DNA of 39,688 bases. Origin: an uncultured Oscillospiraceae bacterium. Its GTDB lineage: Bacteria; Bacillota; Clostridia; Oscillospirales; Oscillospiraceae. Every line of letters begins with the position of its first letter. Position 1 is the stretch's first letter. The notes beneath the pieces were generated by a model. The model worked only from the letters and a program-made list of their open reading frames with translations, was not told where the DNA came from and did no database searches. The translations under genes and the position numbers were made by a program. The stretch is from contig CANQCS010000018.1 in assembly GCA_947589745.1 (NCBI GenBank), positions 1-39,688 on the forward strand, written 5' to 3'. Shown in pieces: positions 1 through 8,267 of this stretch.

Positions 1-435
1 TTCATCAACCTGGGCCTGCCCCACTACCTGGGCCAGAGCCTGTCCTTCATCGCGCCCATCTGCATCAGCACCATCCAACTGGGCGCCACCGTGGACTACG
101 CCATCCTGATGACCACCCGGTACAAGGAGGAGCGCATCCGCGGGAACGGGAAGGCGGACGCCGTGCGGACGGCGCTGACCACCTCCCTCCCGTCCATCCT
201 CGTCTCTGGGCTGGGGCTCTTCGCGGCTACCTTCGGCGTGGCGCTGTACTCGGATATCGACATCATCGGCTCCATGTGTATGCTGATGGCCCGGGGCGCT
301 GTGGTGAGTATGCTGTCCGTGATCTTCGCGCTCCCGGCGCTGCTGATGCTGTGCGACAAGGTGATCTGCGTGACCACCATCGGCATGAGGCCGAAAAAGA
401 TCCATGAGACCAGACAGGAGGTACTTGTGAAATGA
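1..435 (+). CDS. MMPL/RND-type exporter, C-terminal end (partial)
   Basis: The reading frame is open from base 1 to the TGA at 433-435, so only the last 144 residues of a longer protein are present. The visible part has hydrophobic helices and the run VDYAILMTTRYKEE, which matches the second permease bundle of MMPL-family (RND-like) transporters, where a conserved Asp-Tyr pair in a membrane helix takes part in proton coupling. The tail after the last helix is short and basic, as usual in the family. The stop overlaps the next start (ATGA at 432-435), so the two genes are translationally coupled. The substrate cannot be told from this fragment; MMPL proteins export lipids, peptides or drugs. 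Family call good, function open. Confidence 0.8.
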   Translation, partial: FINLGLPHYLGQSLSFIAPICISTIQLGATVDYAILMTTRYKEERIRGNGKADAVRTALTTSLPSILVSGLGLFAATFGVALYSDIDIIGSMCMLMARGAVVSMLSVIFALPALLMLCDKVICVTTIGMRPKKIHETRQEVLVK

Positions 436-2354
436 AACGCACTTTTCGTAAGCTTTTAGCCGTTTGCCTCTGCGGGGCCCTGGCCGCGGGAGGCGTGGGG
501 CTGGCGGCCCGCCGGACGCCGCTCGCGGAGACTGACGCGGAGCCGGAGGCGTCGCCCGCGCCGCTGGCGGCATCCGTGCCCGCCGTAACTGGCACAGGGA
601 CCACGGTCCCCAAGGACGAGACAGTCTACATCCTGACCGGAGCGGACGGCGCTGTGGAGAACATCATCGTCAGCGATTGGCTGAAGAACGCCGGGGGTGT
701 TGGGACCATCCGGGATGAGACCAGCCTGACGGACGTGGAGAACGTGAAGGGCGGCGAGACCTATACCACCAGCGGCGGGGCCCTTCTCTGGGACGCCCAG
801 GGAAACGATATCTACTACCAGGGCAGCACCGACCGGGACCCGCCGGTGGAGGTGCGAGTCTCCTACACCCTGGACGGGAAGCAGGTGACGCCTGAGAAAC
901 TGGCGGGCAAAAGCGGCCGGGTGACCATCCGCTTCGACTACACCAACCGCCAGCGGGTGCCCGTGGAAGTGAACGGGAAGCAGGAGGAGCTGTTCGTCCC
1001 CTTTGCCGTCCTCACGGGCGTGGTGCTTGACAACGAGGTGTTCACCAACGTGGAGGTCACGGGCGGCCGGCTGGTGAACGACGGGGACCGCACGGTGGTG
1101 GTCGGCATGGCCTTCCCCGGCCTCCAGGAGGACCTGGCGCTGGATGGGGATGTGCTGGAGATTCCCGGATTTGTGGAGATCTCCGCTGACGCGGAGATCT
1201 TCGCCCTGGACATGACCCTGACGCTGGCCACCAGCCAGCCGTTCCGGGAGCTGGACACGGACCGCCTAGGCTCCATCGACGAGCTGGGCGACTCGATGGA
1301 CCAGCTGACCGAAGCCATGGACCAGCTGCTGGACGGGTCCTCCCAGCTCAGCGACGGGCTGGACACCCTGCTGGAACAGTCCGGGGCGCTGGTGGAGGGG
1401 ATCGGTGCGCTGCGCTCCGGCGCGGCGGAACTCTCCGGCGGGCTGGATGCCCTCACCGCCAACAACGACGCGCTGAACGGCGGGGCCCGGCAGGTGTTCG
1501 AGACCCTGCTGGCCACTGCGGACACCCAACTGGCCGCCGCCGGACTGGAGCTCCCGGCGCTGACGGTGGACAGCTACGCCGCCGTGCTGGATGGGGCCAT
1601 CGCCTCTCTGGACGGGAATGCGGCCTATGAGCAGGCCCTGGCCGCTGTAACCGCCGCCGTGGAGGAACAGCGGTCCAGCATCCAGGAGAAAGTCACCGCT
1701 GCGGTGCGGGAACAGGTGGCGGAGCAGGTGGTCGCCGCCGCGGTCCGGATGGACAAAGCCACTTATGACGCCGCCGTCGCCGCGGGGAAGGTCGACGCGG
1801 CGGCCCAGGCGGCGGTGGAGGCCGCCATCGGCCAGCAGATGGAGAGCGAGGAGATCCAGGCGGCCATCGCCGCCAACACGGAGGAACAGGTGCAGAAGGC
1901 CATCAGCGACAACATGGCCTCCGACGAGGTGCAGGCCAAGCTGGCACAGGCCTCGGAGGGCGCCCAGGCCCTGATCTCGCTGAAGGCGTCGCTGGACAGC
2001 TACAACACCTTCTACCAGGGGCTCCGCTCCTACACGGCGGGCGTGGCCCAGGCGTCGGCGGGCGCGGATACGCTCAAGGCCGGTACGGAGGAGCTGAACG
2101 CCGCCGTCCCCGCTCTGACCGACGGCGTCACCCAGCTCCGGGACGGCGCGGTCCAGCTCAGAGACGGCCTGCGGGAGTTCAACGAGGAGGGCATCCAAAA
2201 GCTGGCGGACGCCTTTGAGGGCGACCTGGAGGGCCTGTCCGCACGGATCCGCGCCGTGAAGGAGGCCGCCGGACAGTTCACCACCTTTGCCGGGACGGAA
2301 GCCGGCGCGGACGATCAGGTGAAATTCATCTATCGTACCGAGGGCGTTGGCTGA
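432..2354 (+). CDS. Secreted Leu-x-x-Gly heptad-repeat protein coupled to the MMPL exporter
   Basis: This 640-residue protein starts with a signal peptide (KRTFRKLLAVCLCGALAAGG) and is otherwise Ala/Glu/Asp-rich. Residues about 280-350 and 545-585 carry heptads of the type QLxDGxxxL, the X-X-X-Leu-X-X-Gly repeats found in YhgE/Pip-like and MMPL-associated proteins, which form coiled coils outside the membrane. The segment between (about 400-520) is also predicted to be helical coiled coil, with many Glu-Gln and Ala repeats. Unlike YhgE it has no obvious C-terminal membrane segments, so it probably works as a soluble or surface-held partner of the exporter encoded just upstream. The start codon overlaps the exporter stop by four bases. 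A strong terminator follows. The role as an exporter accessory protein is inferred from context; no enzyme motif is visible. Confidence 0.75.
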   Translation: MKRTFRKLLAVCLCGALAAGGVGLAARRTPLAETDAEPEASPAPLAASVPAVTGTGTTVPKDETVYILTGADGAVENIIVSDWLKNAGGVGTIRDETSLTDVENVKGGETYTTSGGALLWDAQGNDIYYQGSTDRDPPVEVRVSYTLDGKQVTPEKLAGKSGRVTIRFDYTNRQRVPVEVNGKQEELFVPFAVLTGVVLDNEVFTNVEVTGGRLVNDGDRTVVVGMAFPGLQEDLALDGDVLEIPGFVEISADAEIFALDMTLTLATSQPFRELDTDRLGSIDELGDSMDQLTEAMDQLLDGSSQLSDGLDTLLEQSGALVEGIGALRSGAAELSGGLDALTANNDALNGGARQVFETLLATADTQLAAAGLELPALTVDSYAAVLDGAIASLDGNAAYEQALAAVTAAVEEQRSSIQEKVTAAVREQVAEQVVAAAVRMDKATYDAAVAAGKVDAAAQAAVEAAIGQQMESEEIQAAIAANTEEQVQKAISDNMASDEVQAKLAQASEGAQALISLKASLDSYNTFYQGLRSYTAGVAQASAGADTLKAGTEELNAAVPALTDGVTQLRDGAVQLRDGLREFNEEGIQKLADAFEGDLEGLSARIRAVKEAAGQFTTFAGTEAGADDQVKFIYRTEGVG

Positions 2355-2388
2355 CGGATAGCGCTACGGGCAGAAGTCATATGTATAG

Positions 2389-2434
2389 AAAGGTCCTGCT
2401 GTGAAACACTTCTTTCACAGCAGGACCTTTTTCT
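2389..2434 (+). terminator. Intrinsic terminator after the exporter operon
   Basis: An 18-bp perfect stem (arms 2389-2406 and 2413-2430, six-base loop) is followed by TTTTTCTC. It ends the plus-strand exporter operon and sits 24 bp from the convergent end of the symporter gene, so it may also slow transcripts arriving from the other side, although the T-run on the minus strand is weak. Confidence 0.9.
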
Positions 2435-2457
2435 CTGTTTTATGACTGTCCCCACGG

Positions 2458-3834
2458 TTAACCTGCGGGGAAGAGCATGGCCCAGTAGCCCTGGATGAAC
2501 ACGATCAGGACGATGACGGGCAGCACGTAGGCCACATAGGGGCGGAGCCACTTGGGGAAGTGGGGGCCCTCACCGGCGTTGGTCTCCGCCAGGAAGTTGT
2601 CCCAGCCCCAGCCGTAGCGGGAGGTGCAGAAGAACACGTACACCAGACTGCCCAGGGGCAACAGGTTGTTGCTGACGATGAAGTCCTCGAAGTCCAGGAC
2701 GGTGGAGCCGGCGCCCAGGGGCTGGAAGCCGCTGAGGACGTTGAAGCCCAGCACGCAGGGCAGGGACAGGATGATGATGGCGACGAGGTTCACCACCACC
2801 GCCTTCTTCCGGCTCCATCCGGCCAGGTCGATGGCGAAGGAGATGATGTTCTCAAACACGGCGATGATGGTGGAGCCCGCCGCGAAGAGCATGCACAAGA
2901 AGAAGATGGAACCCCAGATGCGCCCGCCGGCCATGTTGTTGAAGATATTGGGCAGGGTGATGAAAATCAGCGGGGGACCGGCCTGGGGCTCCACGTTGTA
3001 GGCGAAGCAGGCGGGGAAGATGATCATGCCCGCGATGAGGGCCACCATGGTGTCCAGCACCGTGACGCACACCGCCTCGCCGGAGAGGGAGCGCTTCTTG
3101 TCGATGTAGCTGCCGAAGATGGCGATGGAGCCGATGCCGATGCTCAGGGTGAAAAACGACTGGCCCATGGCGCCGAAGATCACGTTGGAGAGGCCGGCCT
3201 CCGCCGCCTTGCCGAAGTCGGGCAGCAGGTAGAACCTGACGCCCTCGCCGCCACCGGGCAGCAGCATGGAGTGGACAGCCAGCACGATCATCAGCACCAG
3301 CAGCAGGATCATCATTACTTTGGTGATCTTCTCCACACCGTTGGCCAGACCCAGGCTGCACACGCCGAAGCAGGCCGCCACCACGACCACCATGCACAGG
3401 GTCATCAGCCCCGGCTGGGTCATAAGGGTGTCGAACTCCGCGCCGATGGCGGCGGCGTCCATGCCGTCGAAGTAGCCGGTGAGGGTGCGGATAAAGTACA
3501 GCAGGATCCAGCCGCCGATGGTGGTGTAGAACATCATCAGCAGGTAGTTGCCCGCCATGCCGGTGTACTTGTGCAGGTGCCACTTGGAGCCCTTGGGCTC
3601 CAGCTTGTCGAAGGACATGGCGATGCTGGCCTGGCTAGCCCGGCCCACGGCGTACTCCATCACCATGATGGGCAGGCCGAAGATCAGCAGGAAGAACAGG
3701 TAGATGACCACAAAGGCCGCGCCGCCGTACTGTCCGGTGACATAGGGAAACCGCCACACGTTCCCCAGGCCGATGGCACAGCCGGCGGAGATCAGGATAA
3801 ATCCCAGCCGGGAGCCGAATTTTTCTCGCTTCAC
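2458..3834 (-). CDS. Neurotransmitter:sodium symporter (NSS/SNF family) transporter
   Basis: The 458-residue membrane protein has the family signature in helix 1 (IGLGNVWRFPYVTGQYGG), which forms the Na+ and amino-acid site in LeuT, and then about eleven hydrophobic helices, the usual number for short bacterial NSS members. It is expected to carry an amino acid into the cell together with Na+; in bacteria these often move tryptophan, tyrosine or branched-chain amino acids, but the sequence alone does not name the substrate. The start is GTG at 3834, chosen because GGAGGG lies seven bases upstream. It is a single-gene unit with a very good promoter at 3891-3919 and an inverted repeat in its leader. 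The next gene on the same strand, putP, is also a Na+ symporter. Confidence 0.9.
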   Translation of the reverse strand: MKREKFGSRLGFILISAGCAIGLGNVWRFPYVTGQYGGAAFVVIYLFFLLIFGLPIMVMEYAVGRASQASIAMSFDKLEPKGSKWHLHKYTGMAGNYLLMMFYTTIGGWILLYFIRTLTGYFDGMDAAAIGAEFDTLMTQPGLMTLCMVVVVAACFGVCSLGLANGVEKITKVMMILLLVLMIVLAVHSMLLPGGGEGVRFYLLPDFGKAAEAGLSNVIFGAMGQSFFTLSIGIGSIAIFGSYIDKKRSLSGEAVCVTVLDTMVALIAGMIIFPACFAYNVEPQAGPPLIFITLPNIFNNMAGGRIWGSIFFLCMLFAAGSTIIAVFENIISFAIDLAGWSRKKAVVVNLVAIIILSLPCVLGFNVLSGFQPLGAGSTVLDFEDFIVSNNLLPLGSLVYVFFCTSRYGWGWDNFLAETNAGEGPHFPKWLRPYVAYVLPVIVLIVFIQGYWAMLFPAG

Positions 3835-3858
3835 AGAAATCCCTCCGTTTCATATCGC

Positions 3859-3919
3859 TTTAATGCAATGCCGCATTAAACCAACAATAAAGTATAGCAG
3901 GATATGAGAGGTCCGTCAA
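3859..3919 (-). promoter_or_regulatory. Promoter plus inverted-repeat operator for the NSS symporter
   Basis: Read on the minus strand there is TTGACG (3914-3919), a 17-base spacer and TATACT (3891-3896), a near-consensus housekeeping promoter. Just downstream of the expected start of transcription lies a perfect 8-bp inverted repeat, TTTAATGC-N6-GCATTAAA (3859-3880). Its place between promoter and ribosome site fits a repressor operator. The repressor is unknown. Confidence 0.75.
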
Positions 3920-4013
3920 TGTGGAACTCGTGGCTTTTTGAGGGATTTTCTGCTGTTTTTTTGTGCCGTATGCCCCATGTTCGTCCTCCGGGGGCCATGG
4001 AGCGGTCCGGGAA

Positions 4014-5552
4014 CTACCCTTTCCGGACCGCGTCAAACTGGTCGCAGACGTCCTTCTCCGGGGGCGCGGTGGCCAGGGAGACCGCCGCGATGGCCAGGCA
4101 GCCCACGATAAAGGCGGGCAGCAGCTCGTAGATATCCCACAGGCCGCCCAGGGGACGGACCAGGAATTTCCACACGAAGACCGTCACGCCGCCGGCGGCC
4201 ATGCCCGCCAGAGCGCCGCAGCGGTTGCTGCGCTTCCAGAACAGGGCCGCCAGCATCACGGGGCCGAAGGCGCCGCCGAAGCCGGCCCAGGCGAAGGACA
4301 CTACACGGAACACCGAGCTGTTGGGGTCCCAGGCCAGGAACACGCCGATGACGGCCACGGCGATGACCGTGCCCCGGGCGAAGCGCATGGAGGCCTTCTC
4401 CGAGAGCTTGATCCCCAGGAAGTTCTGGATCAGGTCCTGGGACACGCTGGAGGCGGCGGTGAGGAGCTGGGAGTCCGCGGTGGACATGGTGGCGGCCAGA
4501 ATGCCCGCCAGGGTGACCCCGGCGGCGATGGCCAGAAGGAAGCCGTGGGTGCTCATCAGGGTGGCCAGCTGGATGACGATGGTCTCGGAGTCCGCGCTGG
4601 TGGTCAGGAAGGGGATCTTGCCCGCGGCGGAGACGCTGTAGCCGATGATGCCGATGACGATGGCGATGGCCATGGAGATCACCACCCAGATAGAGGCGAT
4701 GCGGCGGGACATCTTCAGCTCCTTCTCGTCCCGGATGGCCATGAAGCGCAGAAGGATGTGGGGCATTCCGAAGTAGCCCAGGCCCCAGGCCAGGGTGGAC
4801 ACGATGGGCAGGGCCCCGAAGGAGGCGGCCTCGCCGGTGGCGGCGTTGTAGCCCTGGGTCAGGCTCAGGTAGCCGGGGAGGGCCCTGGCGTTCTCCAGCA
4901 CCGTGCCCCAGCCTCCGGCGTGGTAGACGCCGAAGAGGACCACGACTACAAGGGCGATGCTCATGATGACGCTCTGGATCAGGTCGGTGGTGGACACGGC
5001 CAGGAAGCCGCCCAGAACGGTGTAGCCGATGATGACCGCCGCCCCCACGATCATGGCCGCGTGGTAGTCCACGCCCAGGAGGCTGTTGAAGAGGGTGCCC
5101 ACGGCCTTGAAGCCGGAGGCGGTATAGGGGACGAAGAACACCAGAATGATGATGGCGGCCAGGCAGGACAGCAGGTGCCGCCGGTCCCCGTACCGGCGGG
5201 AGAAGAAGTCGGGGATGGTGATGGCCTTCAGGCTGGCGGAGTAGCGGCGCAGCCGCCTGGCCACGATGAGCCAGTTGAGGTAGGTGCCCACCGCCAGACC
5301 GATCACGGTCCAGGTGACCTCAGGCAGGCCGCAGAGGTAGGCCAGGCCCGGCAGGCCCATCAGCAGGTAGCTGCTCATGTCCGAGGCCTCGGCGCTCATG
5401 GCGGTGACCAGGGGGCCCAGCTTCCGGCCGCCCAGGTAGAATTCGCTGGACGAGGAGCCGCTGCCCTTGCGGCTGAAAAAGACGCCAACGGCCACCATGG
5501 CCGCCAGATAGATGATGATAGAGAGCAGGATGCAGGTTTGTGCGCTGGTCAT
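4014..5552 (-). CDS. putP: Sodium/proline symporter PutP
   Basis: The 512-residue protein aligns by eye with PutP of the solute:sodium symporter family: SEFYLGGRKLGP near residue 40, then the helix-2 block AMSAEASDMSSYLLMGLPG that holds the Na+-binding Asp and the Ser/Gly proline-site residues, and later helices with FFSRRYGDRRHLL. About thirteen membrane helices can be counted. It takes up proline with Na+ for carbon, nitrogen or osmotic protection. The start at 5552 has AGGAGG eight bases upstream. The C-terminus is Lys/Gly-poor and ordinary. No proline catabolic gene is nearby. Family assignment is sure; proline as substrate is likely but other SSS members are similar. Confidence 0.9.
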   Translation of the reverse strand: MTSAQTCILLSIIIYLAAMVAVGVFFSRKGSGSSSSEFYLGGRKLGPLVTAMSAEASDMSSYLLMGLPGLAYLCGLPEVTWTVIGLAVGTYLNWLIVARRLRRYSASLKAITIPDFFSRRYGDRRHLLSCLAAIIILVFFVPYTASGFKAVGTLFNSLLGVDYHAAMIVGAAVIIGYTVLGGFLAVSTTDLIQSVIMSIALVVVVLFGVYHAGGWGTVLENARALPGYLSLTQGYNAATGEAASFGALPIVSTLAWGLGYFGMPHILLRFMAIRDEKELKMSRRIASIWVVISMAIAIVIGIIGYSVSAAGKIPFLTTSADSETIVIQLATLMSTHGFLLAIAAGVTLAGILAATMSTADSQLLTAASSVSQDLIQNFLGIKLSEKASMRFARGTVIAVAVIGVFLAWDPNSSVFRVVSFAWAGFGGAFGPVMLAALFWKRSNRCGALAGMAAGGVTVFVWKFLVRPLGGLWDIYELLPAFIVGCLAIAAVSLATAPPEKDVCDQFDAVRKG

Positions 5553-5584
5553 AGGGAAGTCCTCCTAGAGATGAATTCCCCGGC

Positions 5585-5614
5585 ATCATAGCACAGAGTA
5601 AATAAAGAACGCAA
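5585..5614 (-). promoter_or_regulatory. Candidate putP promoter
   Basis: On the minus strand TTGCGT (5609-5614), an 18-base spacer and an extended -10 TGC-TATGAT (5585-5590) lie just upstream of the ribosome site. A second TATAAT at 5625-5630 sits in AT-rich DNA but has no clear -35 (AGAATA at best). Either could be used. Confidence 0.45.
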
Positions 5615-5662
5615 CACAGAACATATTATAGACATTTTTCTGTACTATATTCTATATAAAAG

Positions 5663-5693
5663 CAGGAAAGCGCTGCAGTGCAGCGCTTTCCTG
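5663..5693 (-). terminator. Terminator of the TetR gene
   Basis: The arms 5663-5677 and 5679-5693 form a 15-bp perfect palindrome of type CAGGAAAGCGCTGCA. On the minus strand it is followed by CTTTTATATAG. It lies 18 bp past the TetR stop and separates that gene from putP. Confidence 0.8.
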
Positions 5694-5710
5694 GCAGAAT
5701 TGATCCTTAT

Positions 5711-6301
5711 TTATTTTTTCGGCAAAAATCCGCTCAAAAAATCTGGTAAATTTTTTTCGGCGTATTCCCGGAGGGAGTAGTCCCCGCCCCAGAGGCACCA
5801 GTCGTACATCAGCGCCCGCTCGCACAGGGCGTAGAGCTTCACCAGCTCCCCGGCGCTCCGGCGGTCCGTCAGCTCCCCCGCCGCCTGTCCCGCCGTGATG
5901 ATCCGCCGCAGAAGGCGATAGTAGGTCCGGTCCCGGTTGAGCAGGTGCTTCTCCCCGCTGGTCACCAGCTGGGTGGAGAGGAGCCGGGCCAGCAGGTCCC
6001 GGGATACGCTGTCCTCGATCATGCCGAAGAGCTCCCGGTTGAGGAACAGCAGCTGCTCCATGGCGGTCATGCCGCTGTCCAGCTGGGGCTGGAGGGACTC
6101 GTATTTCTCGTCGAAGAGGTCGCTGAGGGTGCTGAGCAGGGCGTCCTTCCCGTCGAAGTAGTGGTAGAAGGATCCCCGGGAGGTGCGGGACAGCTCGATG
6201 ATCTCCTCCACGGTGGTATCCTCGTAGCCCTGCTCGTAAAACAGCCGCCAGGCGGCGGCAACGATGCGGCCCCGGGTGTTGCGGACGTTTTTCTTCGCCA
6301 T
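5711..6301 (-). CDS. TetR/AcrR-family transcriptional regulator
   Basis: The 196-residue protein has the standard TetR N-terminus: residues about 8-55 read RGRIVAAAWRLFYEQGYEDT followed by TVEEIIELSRTSRGSFYHYF, the helix-turn-helix with its FYHYF recognition helix. The rest is a helical ligand-binding domain that does not reveal its ligand. The start is ATG 6301 with GGAGG nine bases before it. Such regulators commonly repress a transporter; the closest candidates are putP just downstream or the MMPL exporter further off, but no shared operator was seen. A terminator follows and a copy of the interspersed repeat lies antisense in its upstream region. Confidence 0.92.
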   Translation of the reverse strand: MAKKNVRNTRGRIVAAAWRLFYEQGYEDTTVEEIIELSRTSRGSFYHYFDGKDALLSTLSDLFDEKYESLQPQLDSGMTAMEQLLFLNRELFGMIEDSVSRDLLARLLSTQLVTSGEKHLLNRDRTYYRLLRRIITAGQAAGELTDRRSAGELVKLYALCERALMYDWCLWGGDYSLREYAEKNLPDFLSGFLPKK

Positions 6302-6330
6302 GTCACAGTCCTCCCTGCATTCCTGCTCTC

Positions 6331-6441
6331 ATTCTTTTTCTTGAAAGAAAAAGAATCAAAAAGAACTTTAATCTCGCTACCAAAACACTGCTATCCCCAT
6401 GTTTTCCGCACGGTAACGACGGATTCTTCTAATTGAAGAAT
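6331..6441 (+). repeat. Interspersed palindrome-headed repeat, copy 1
   Basis: Head palindrome at 6331-6356 (ATTCTTTTTCTTG, then its complement), then CAAAAAGAACTTTAA, a core starting TCGCTACCAAA and the tail CCGCACGGTAACGA. The last part holds a second small inverted repeat, ATTCTTC-N5-GAAGAAT (6423-6441). Unlike most copies it does not follow a gene on its own strand; it lies upstream of and antisense to the TetR gene. Confidence 0.85.
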
Positions 6442-6511
6442 ACATATCACTATACACGAAACCGGCGGAAAAGGAACGAGGGGTGGAAATTTCTTTCCCC
6501 GCGGATTACGA

Positions 6512-6544
6512 AGCGGCGGCGCCCCTTTTGGGGGACGCCGCCGC
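6512..6544 (-). terminator. Hairpin after purB
   Basis: A very GC-rich stem (AGCGGCGGCG with CCCC, paired with GGGG and CGCCGCCGCT, one unpaired base) lies about 40 bp past the purB stop. Only a weak T-run (TTCGT) follows on the minus strand, so termination strength is uncertain. Confidence 0.5.
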
Positions 6545-6584
6545 TCAGGCTGTCAAAAGGGCTGGCGGCCTTTTCCGGTATCTA

Positions 6585-8021
6585 TCACACGTTCAGCTCC
6601 GCGTGGATGGACTCGTCGGGGTAGCGGGCCAGGATGGGGGCGATCTCCTCCGCCAGGAACTCCGTCACCTGGCTGGGGGCCCGGCCCACGTACTTCTCCG
6701 GGGCCATCTGCTGGCCGATCTCCTCCCGGCTCAGGGGGAACCGGTCGTCGGCCACGATGCGGTCGATGAGGTCGTTGGCCCCGCCCTCCAGCTTCACCTT
6801 CCGGGCGGCGGCGTGGGAGTGCTCCCGCAGGGCCTCGTGGAGCTCCTGCCGGTTGCCGCCCCGCTTTACGGCCTCCATCATGATGTTCTCCGTGGCCATG
6901 AAAGGCAGCTTCTCCATCACCCGGCGGCGGACCACACGGGGGTACACCACCAGCCCGGCGGTGACGTTGATGTAGATTTCCAGGATGGCGTCCACGGCCA
7001 GGAACGCCTCGGACACGGCCAGGCGCTTGTTGGCGCTGTCGTCCAATGTCCGCTCGAACCACTGGGTGGCGGCGGTCATGGCGGGGTTCACGGCGTCCTG
7101 GATGACGTACCGGGCCAGGGCGCAGATGCGCTCGGAGCGCATGGGGTTCCGCTTGTAGGGCATGGCCGAGGAACCGATCTGGCTCTTCTCGAAAGGCTCC
7201 TCCATCTCCTCAAAGGACTGGAGCAGCCGCATGTCCGTGGCGAACTTGCAGGCGGACTGGGCGAAGCCGGAGAGGACGGAGAGGAAATAGGCGTCGGTCT
7301 TCCGGGAGTAGGTCTGGCCGGAGACGGCCACGCACCGATCGAAGCCCATCTGCTCCGCCACCAGCCGCTCCAGCTCCTTGACCTTCCCCTCGTCGCCCTC
7401 GAAGAGCTCCATGAAGCTGGCCTGGGTGCCGGTGGTGCCCTTGGCGCCCCGAAGGCGGAGGGCCGAGAGCTGGTACTCCAGGTTCTCAATGTCCATGACC
7501 AGCTCGTTCATCCACAGGGTGGCCCGCTTGCCCACGGTAGTGAGCTGGGCGGGCTGGAGGTGGGTGTAGGCCAGGCAGGGCAGGTCCTTATACTCTTCGG
7601 CAAAGGCGGACAGGTTCCGCAGCACCTGGACCGCCTTCCGCAGCACCAGCTTGGCCGCGTCCCGGAGGATCAGCACGTCGGTGTTGTCCCCCACGTAGCA
7701 GGAGGTGGCCCCCAGGTGGATGATGGCCTCGGCGTCTGGGCACTGCTGGCCGTAGGCGTAGACGTGGCTCATCACGTCGTGGCGGACCTGCTTCTCCCGG
7801 GCCTCGGCCACGTCGAAGTTGATGTCCTCCGCGTGGGCCTCCAGCTGGGCGATCTGCTCCTCCGTGATGTTGAGGCCCAGCTGCCGCTCGGCCCTGGCCA
7901 GGGCGATCCACAGCCGCCGCCAGGTGCGGAACTTGTTGTTGTCGGAAAAGAGGTACTGCATCTCCCGGCTGGCGTAGCGGGTGGACAGGGGGGAGATATA
8001 ACCGTTGCGGTCGCGTTCCAT
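6585..8021 (-). CDS. purB: Adenylosuccinate lyase
   Basis: The 478-residue enzyme splits adenylosuccinate to AMP and SAICAR to AICAR, two steps of purine synthesis, in the cytosol. The lyase signature GSSAMPYKRNPMRSE contains the flexible-loop catalytic serine, and HLGATSCYVGDNTDVL holds the substrate-binding histidine/Thr-Ser block. The layout resembles the longer, eukaryote-like ADSL branch seen in many Clostridia. The start is set at ATG 8021 (MERDRNGYIS) because GGAGAG sits seven to eight bases upstream; an in-frame ATG at 8066 would add fifteen residues without a ribosome site. The gene is monocistronic, divergent from leuS, and has its own promoter at 8092-8120. No other purine gene is in the window. 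Confidence 0.95.
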   Translation of the reverse strand: MERDRNGYISPLSTRYASREMQYLFSDNNKFRTWRRLWIALARAERQLGLNITEEQIAQLEAHAEDINFDVAEAREKQVRHDVMSHVYAYGQQCPDAEAIIHLGATSCYVGDNTDVLILRDAAKLVLRKAVQVLRNLSAFAEEYKDLPCLAYTHLQPAQLTTVGKRATLWMNELVMDIENLEYQLSALRLRGAKGTTGTQASFMELFEGDEGKVKELERLVAEQMGFDRCVAVSGQTYSRKTDAYFLSVLSGFAQSACKFATDMRLLQSFEEMEEPFEKSQIGSSAMPYKRNPMRSERICALARYVIQDAVNPAMTAATQWFERTLDDSANKRLAVSEAFLAVDAILEIYINVTAGLVVYPRVVRRRVMEKLPFMATENIMMEAVKRGGNRQELHEALREHSHAAARKVKLEGGANDLIDRIVADDRFPLSREEIGQQMAPEKYVGRAPSQVTEFLAEEIAPILARYPDESIHAELNV

Positions 8022-8091
8022 AGAAGCTCTCCTTCGCTTTTGATCGTGTTTCGTTCTGTGTTCCATCGTGCCGGTACGAACTGTGCCTTAC

Positions 8092-8120
8092 AGTATATCA
8101 GCACCGCGGGCCGGAGGCAA
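8092..8120 (-). promoter_or_regulatory. purB promoter
   Basis: Minus strand: TTGCCT (8115-8120), 17-base spacer, TATACT (8092-8097). This gives a leader of about 65 bases before ATG 8021 and supports the shorter start. No purine riboswitch or PurR box was recognised. Confidence 0.75.
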
Positions 8121-8185
8121 TATCCAGTCTGTAAATTTTTCAGGGAAACACGCCCCGAAAAAAGGGAAAAAGTCCCGTCTGCCCC

Positions 8186-8214
8186 TTGCAATCAGCAGGA
8201 AAATCCGATATAAT
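8186..8214 (+). promoter_or_regulatory. leuS promoter
   Basis: TTGCAA (8186-8191), 17-base spacer and perfect TATAAT (8209-8214). The resulting leader is only about 45 bases, too short for a T-box, so leuS here does not seem to be controlled by uncharged tRNA-Leu. Confidence 0.85.
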
Positions 8215-8267
8215 GTCTCGGAAACATTGCGGGCAGCCGCCCGGAGATCATAAGAAAACAAGAAAGT

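Noticed and set aside
3963-5591. Open frame of 542 codons on the plus strand opposite putP
   Set aside because: Shadow frame; Gly/His/Gln-rich with no ribosome site or domain.
6331-6356. The repeat head as a standard intrinsic terminator
   Set aside because: The stem is almost all A and T, there is no GC core, the sequence after it is A-rich, and real terminators follow several copies.
8215-8267. T-box riboswitch in front of leuS
   Set aside because: The promoter leaves only about 45 bases of leader; there is no specifier loop, no T-box sequence and no antiterminator.
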